Part shown: positions 60,801 to 64,000 of the stretch, in pieces
How positions within the stretch are numbered: position 1 is the stretch's first letter
Layout of the letters: the number at the start of each line of letters is the position of its first letter
Assembly: GCF_048771995.1 (NCBI RefSeq)
Contig: NC_133027.1
Coordinates: 62,495,501-62,559,500 of the forward strand
DNA: 64,000 nucleotides
Source of the DNA: Taeniopygia guttata
Lineage: Eukaryota > Chordata > Aves > Passeriformes > Estrildidae
Direction: 5' to 3'
Made by a program: the position numbers and the translations under genes
The notes under the pieces: generated by a model
Seen by the model: only the letters and a program-made list of their open reading frames with translations
Told to the model about the DNA's origin: nothing
Database searches by the model: none

Positions 60801-63729
60801 ATCCAAAGCAGAGAACAAAACAAATCCACATTAACACATTAGAAGTGGAAACAAGGGAATCTATCTTGTTCCCCAGAAACTGCTGCTTTTCTGAAGTTCA
60901 AAACATCATCTAATTTTCACTCAGGAAATGCATCTACACAAATGTATACTTTAATGAGCAAGGGAGTGCTGCCAGAGAAGGAAAACTCTTATTTCGTGAG
61001 CTTGAAGATTACTGATTTCATCTCTAAGAGCTGACAGGTTCTTGCGCAGGATTATTTTTTAGATTTCCCAAACAATTTTTTTCTACATAGTGACCCATCC
61101 ATTGCAGTCACCTGCACTACTGTATCAGCTAGAGATGGCATCAGCAGTACTGGGAATTCCAACAGCATCAGTGGTGGGATTCAAGGGGACTCATGATAGG
61201 AATCCAAACAAATCATGACACAACTGCAGAGAACTTGCAGAAAAGCAGAGGGTTGCTGTCATACTCATTTCTCACACAAGAAGGGGATTCACCCACCTGG
61301 TAAATTGCCGACTTTCCTCATGTACTTCCATTTCTGTGCTTTTAAATTCATTCAGTTCTTTCCGTATTGCTGCCTAATAAACAATAATATATGCAACCAT
61401 AAGAAATATGAATTTTCAGGAAAATAAAGAGTCTGAAAGAAACGTGGCCCTACTATTGCAGGTACTTTACAGTTCCCATTTTTATTTTCCCTTATTGTAA
61501 TCCACAGCACTTACACATTTCTGATCATCAACAGGAATGACTTTTCAATTACAGCTGTTCAAAGTACTCATCCACTACAAAGAAACTAAAAGCATTCAGC
61601 ACCGATAGTAAACCAAGAAACACCAAATCAACTGCAATGGGTGAACCAAGCCCACACTGAAACAGAGCACTCCTACTGACAAAAATGGGCAAGGGGTTGG
61701 ATTGCCCTGACAAACACTTGCTGAGTAGGCAGACAGGAGGTGATTCTATCTCCAGGCACAGCCCTGAGGAGCTGGTGAGTCACTCTGCCAGCACAGGCAC
61801 TATGTGCACAGCAGGGTCCTTATATTTCCCCTCTGGAGACAGGACTTCAGAAATGCAAGATGAACAGCTTTTTTTTTTTTTTTTTTTTTTTCCTTAAGTG
61901 GAATTAGTCACTAGGTTTGATTAGTTTTATGTAAAATGACATTAATTATTTGGGTCTTTCAGGCTTGGGTTTTCAGTTGGCATATACTAAAGAACAGCAG
62001 AAATTCAGTACAGTTTGTAAATGCCTTGTTGCTTATGTTAAGAGACTGATAGGCAATGTACTTCATCAAGTAATAAATACAGTTTCTGAAATATTCTAAT
62101 ATATACTATAAGGAGGTTTATTTCTATGCCACACACCTTCCTACCTTCACTGTTAAAGGAAATGACAGTTTATTCTTACTGATTCTTTTCTTTCACCACT
62201 TTAAATAAAGACAGTACCATTTCATTAATCCCTAAAGAAATGTCATCTAGTGTGCATACCTCTCAGTGCAGAGCAGACAAGCAGTGTGATAAAATTATAG
62301 CATCACCAGGCTGTAGTCTTATAAATGTGAAAATTCGTTTTAAGCAGGGGTGGTTGTGTTTAGCCACAACAGCATGCTTACATGAGGCTGCTGTAGAGCT
62401 AGTAAAGAGACAGTGATTTCTGAGCATGAACTCAGCAGCAAAGACAGCAGAGCTCCAGCTCTGTAATAAAGCTGCAGCAGAATTTTCTGCTCCTACTGGA
62501 ATAAGAAGAACTATTTCTCTGGGAAGAAAAAAAAAAAAAGGACAAGGGAGTTTCCAGGAAAAAAAGTAGGTAGGAAACTCCATTGGTTTTTTTCTAGTGC
62601 AGTTTACCCTGGTTAGACCTCTGTCAAAGTGGAGGTGCTGGGTCCTCTAACCTCCCACATACTCTGGGAGGACTAGATAGCGCTCAACATCTCCCATAAC
62701 CAATATCTACAAATGCTTCTGACTACATTTTTGACTATTTCACCTTGACCTGATACAACTGTCAGATGAGCTGGCAATTTTTTAATATTAATATTACAAT
62801 AAATAAGCTGGAATAAAATCAGTGCTTCATTACCCTTAGCTAAAATAGAGTAGCTTCTTGCACACACCACTTTTCAAGACAAACACATCTCACAGGAGTT
62901 CCATAAAGTCCATAGGTCTTTAAGAGTGCTTTAAGAGCTAGTACTTCGGGCTACCTGAATCTTACAGCTCTCCCTTCATTAAGTAGTATAGGAGGGAAAT
63001 AGAAGAATACTTTATGGTAATCTTTGACTAATATTTTTTTTAAATGACAATCACAGGGTCATTTGTCTCATCCTTTGTACTCAGGGCTATATTAACTGTA
63101 GGATGTTAGGGGCAAATTTCCCAAGAACCTGTGCTGCATGCACATGGTCAGTTCCCACACTGGTGGTTATGGCCAAGAACCTGAAGGAGGATGGAGCAGC
63201 TTCTACCTTTTTTTCACTCAAATGAGTGGCAAAAGCAAATCCTGGTAGCAGTGACACAGACTTTTGCCTTCAAACCCCTGCCTGAATTCCCACAGATCAT
63301 GGCCACCTTTGGTAAACTTGTATCTGTCTTAGCAAGGATTTAACAATTAGAAAAAAAAATTAGAAATTCTGGCCTAAACTGTCATAATGGAGGTAGAAAA
63401 TATGCTCATAGTAGGCACCTGAGTGGGTTTTCTTAGCTGCAGGCAGTAGGTGCACAGTTGCACCATGACAATCTTGCTGTCACCAGCAGATGTCATTTGT
63501 GATGCTGGCATCAAGAGAATGTAAACCAGAGAAAAGTTCCCCAAAAGTGACAGATGAAAGCATTTTCTTATAATCTACATTTGTGCCTTGCCTTGTCTGC
63601 AGGAGTTAACCTGGCCCAAGGCTTGTCAGCACGACGGTCGTAATCCGGAGATTCCGTAACCTCCACGTACTCGTTAAATCGAAGGATTCTTCTCGCTTGA
63701 AGTTCAGCCACTGTAGGCCTCAGACTGAG
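57791..63729 (-). CDS. PHACTR2: PHACTR2, phosphatase and actin regulator, 3' part (last three coding exons)
   Basis: PHACTR proteins bind G-actin through RPEL motifs and protein phosphatase 1 through a C-terminal segment, controlling actin dynamics. The window holds exons 63729-63592, 61373-61297 and 57806-57791, about 76 residues including a C-terminal RPEL-type region ([40 protein letters not shown]) and the PP1-binding end ([30 protein letters not shown]). The rest of the gene lies beyond the right edge. Member assignment to PHACTR2 rather than PHACTR1, 3 or 4 rests mainly on synteny with LTV1, since this end is nearly identical among paralogues. One intron has a GC donor. Confidence 0.92.
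57807..61296 (-). other. PHACTR2 last intron
   Basis: About 3.5 kb of AT-rich sequence. No exon, gene or clear repeat recognised. Confidence 0.75.
61297..61373 (-). CDS. PHACTR2: PHACTR2 penultimate coding exon
   Basis: Minus strand: acceptor TTTATTAG, donor GTGGGT, 25 codons plus two bases. Encodes [20 protein letters not shown] then SRQFT, the PP1-contacting segment conserved in all PHACTR proteins. Confidence 0.95.
61374..63591 (-). other. PHACTR2 intron with GC donor
   Basis: About 2.2 kb. It begins GCAAGG rather than GT and ends AG. It contains a 23-T run at 61,869-61,891. No other feature recognised. Confidence 0.75.
63592..63729 (-). CDS. PHACTR2: PHACTR2 RPEL-containing coding exon
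   Basis: Minus strand: acceptor CCCGCTTACAG, 46 codons, phase 0 at both ends. Encodes [20 protein letters not shown], then [17 protein letters not shown] and LTPADK. It contains the C-terminal RPEL-type actin-binding motif ([13 protein letters not shown]). The donor is AAG|GCAAGG. Confidence 0.95.
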
Positions 63730-64000
63730 CTGTAAGCGGGAGGCAGAAAATAGTATGCTTAATAAGATGAAATAAAATAAAAGAGGAGGGTATGATGTAA
63801 TCTCAAGAGAACTTTAATGGTATTTCTAAATAGGGTCACTTTCAGGTGTCTAAAAAAAGACACCATAATGGGAGCGCTGTGCAGGAATGGGGAGGCAGCC
63901 TAACCTGATTTCTTCAATTATAAAAATAGTCTTTGTCGGGCAGGTCACAGAGAATCATGACAGTTATCCCTGGAATGTTAATTGTGACTTTGCAACTGGC
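63730..64000 (-). other. PHACTR2 intron, running off the window
   Basis: Noncoding sequence upstream of the RPEL exon; nothing recognised. Confidence 0.7.

Overview
The window reads as vertebrate nuclear DNA, most likely from a bird and probably a passerine. Genes are split into many short exons in AT-rich sequence. Several CR1 LINE pieces are present, with the typical CR1 tail ending in repeats like ATTCTGTG. There is also a SINE whose head resembles tRNA-Ile and whose tail resembles CR1, as in the zebra finch TguSINE1 family. No bacterial, organellar or CRISPR-like features were seen.

Gene order is PLAGL1-type gene (+), ZC2HC1B remnant (-), LTV1 (-), PHACTR2 3' end (-). From memory this is the human 6q24 order PHACTR2-LTV1-ZC2HC1B-PLAGL1, viewed in reverse, with relative orientations kept.

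Layout: 1-11.5 kb has no certain gene, but holds a SINE, a CR1 tail and a possible first coding exon. 11.5-22.6 kb holds six exons of the PLAGL1-type gene. 22.6-39.8 kb is mostly noncoding, with two decayed-looking ZC2HC1B exons and CR1 pieces. 39.86-47.67 kb is a complete 11-exon LTV1 ending at a CpG-rich promoter. A CR1 3' end follows, then about 8 kb without genes. 56.3-63.7 kb holds the last three coding exons and 3' UTR of PHACTR2.

The main discovery is the structure of the PLAGL1-type gene. Mammalian PLAGL1 is, as far as I know, a plain seven-finger protein starting just before finger 1. Here four upstream exons encode a full PR/SET domain of the PRDM10/PRDM15 type. The fifth exon carries, in one unbroken frame, a PRDM-like C2H2 finger and then PLAG fingers 1 and 2. 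All splice phases agree, giving at least 770 residues. That exon has no methionine, so the mammalian-type start is absent. I know of no description of a PR-domain PLAG protein.

Secondary points: a GC-AG intron in PHACTR2, LTV1 exon 1 coding for the initiator Met only, decay of ZC2HC1B (lost donor and lost zinc ligand), a CR1 copy lacking its middle, and a 60-bp tandem duplication carrying a 22-bp perfect palindrome.
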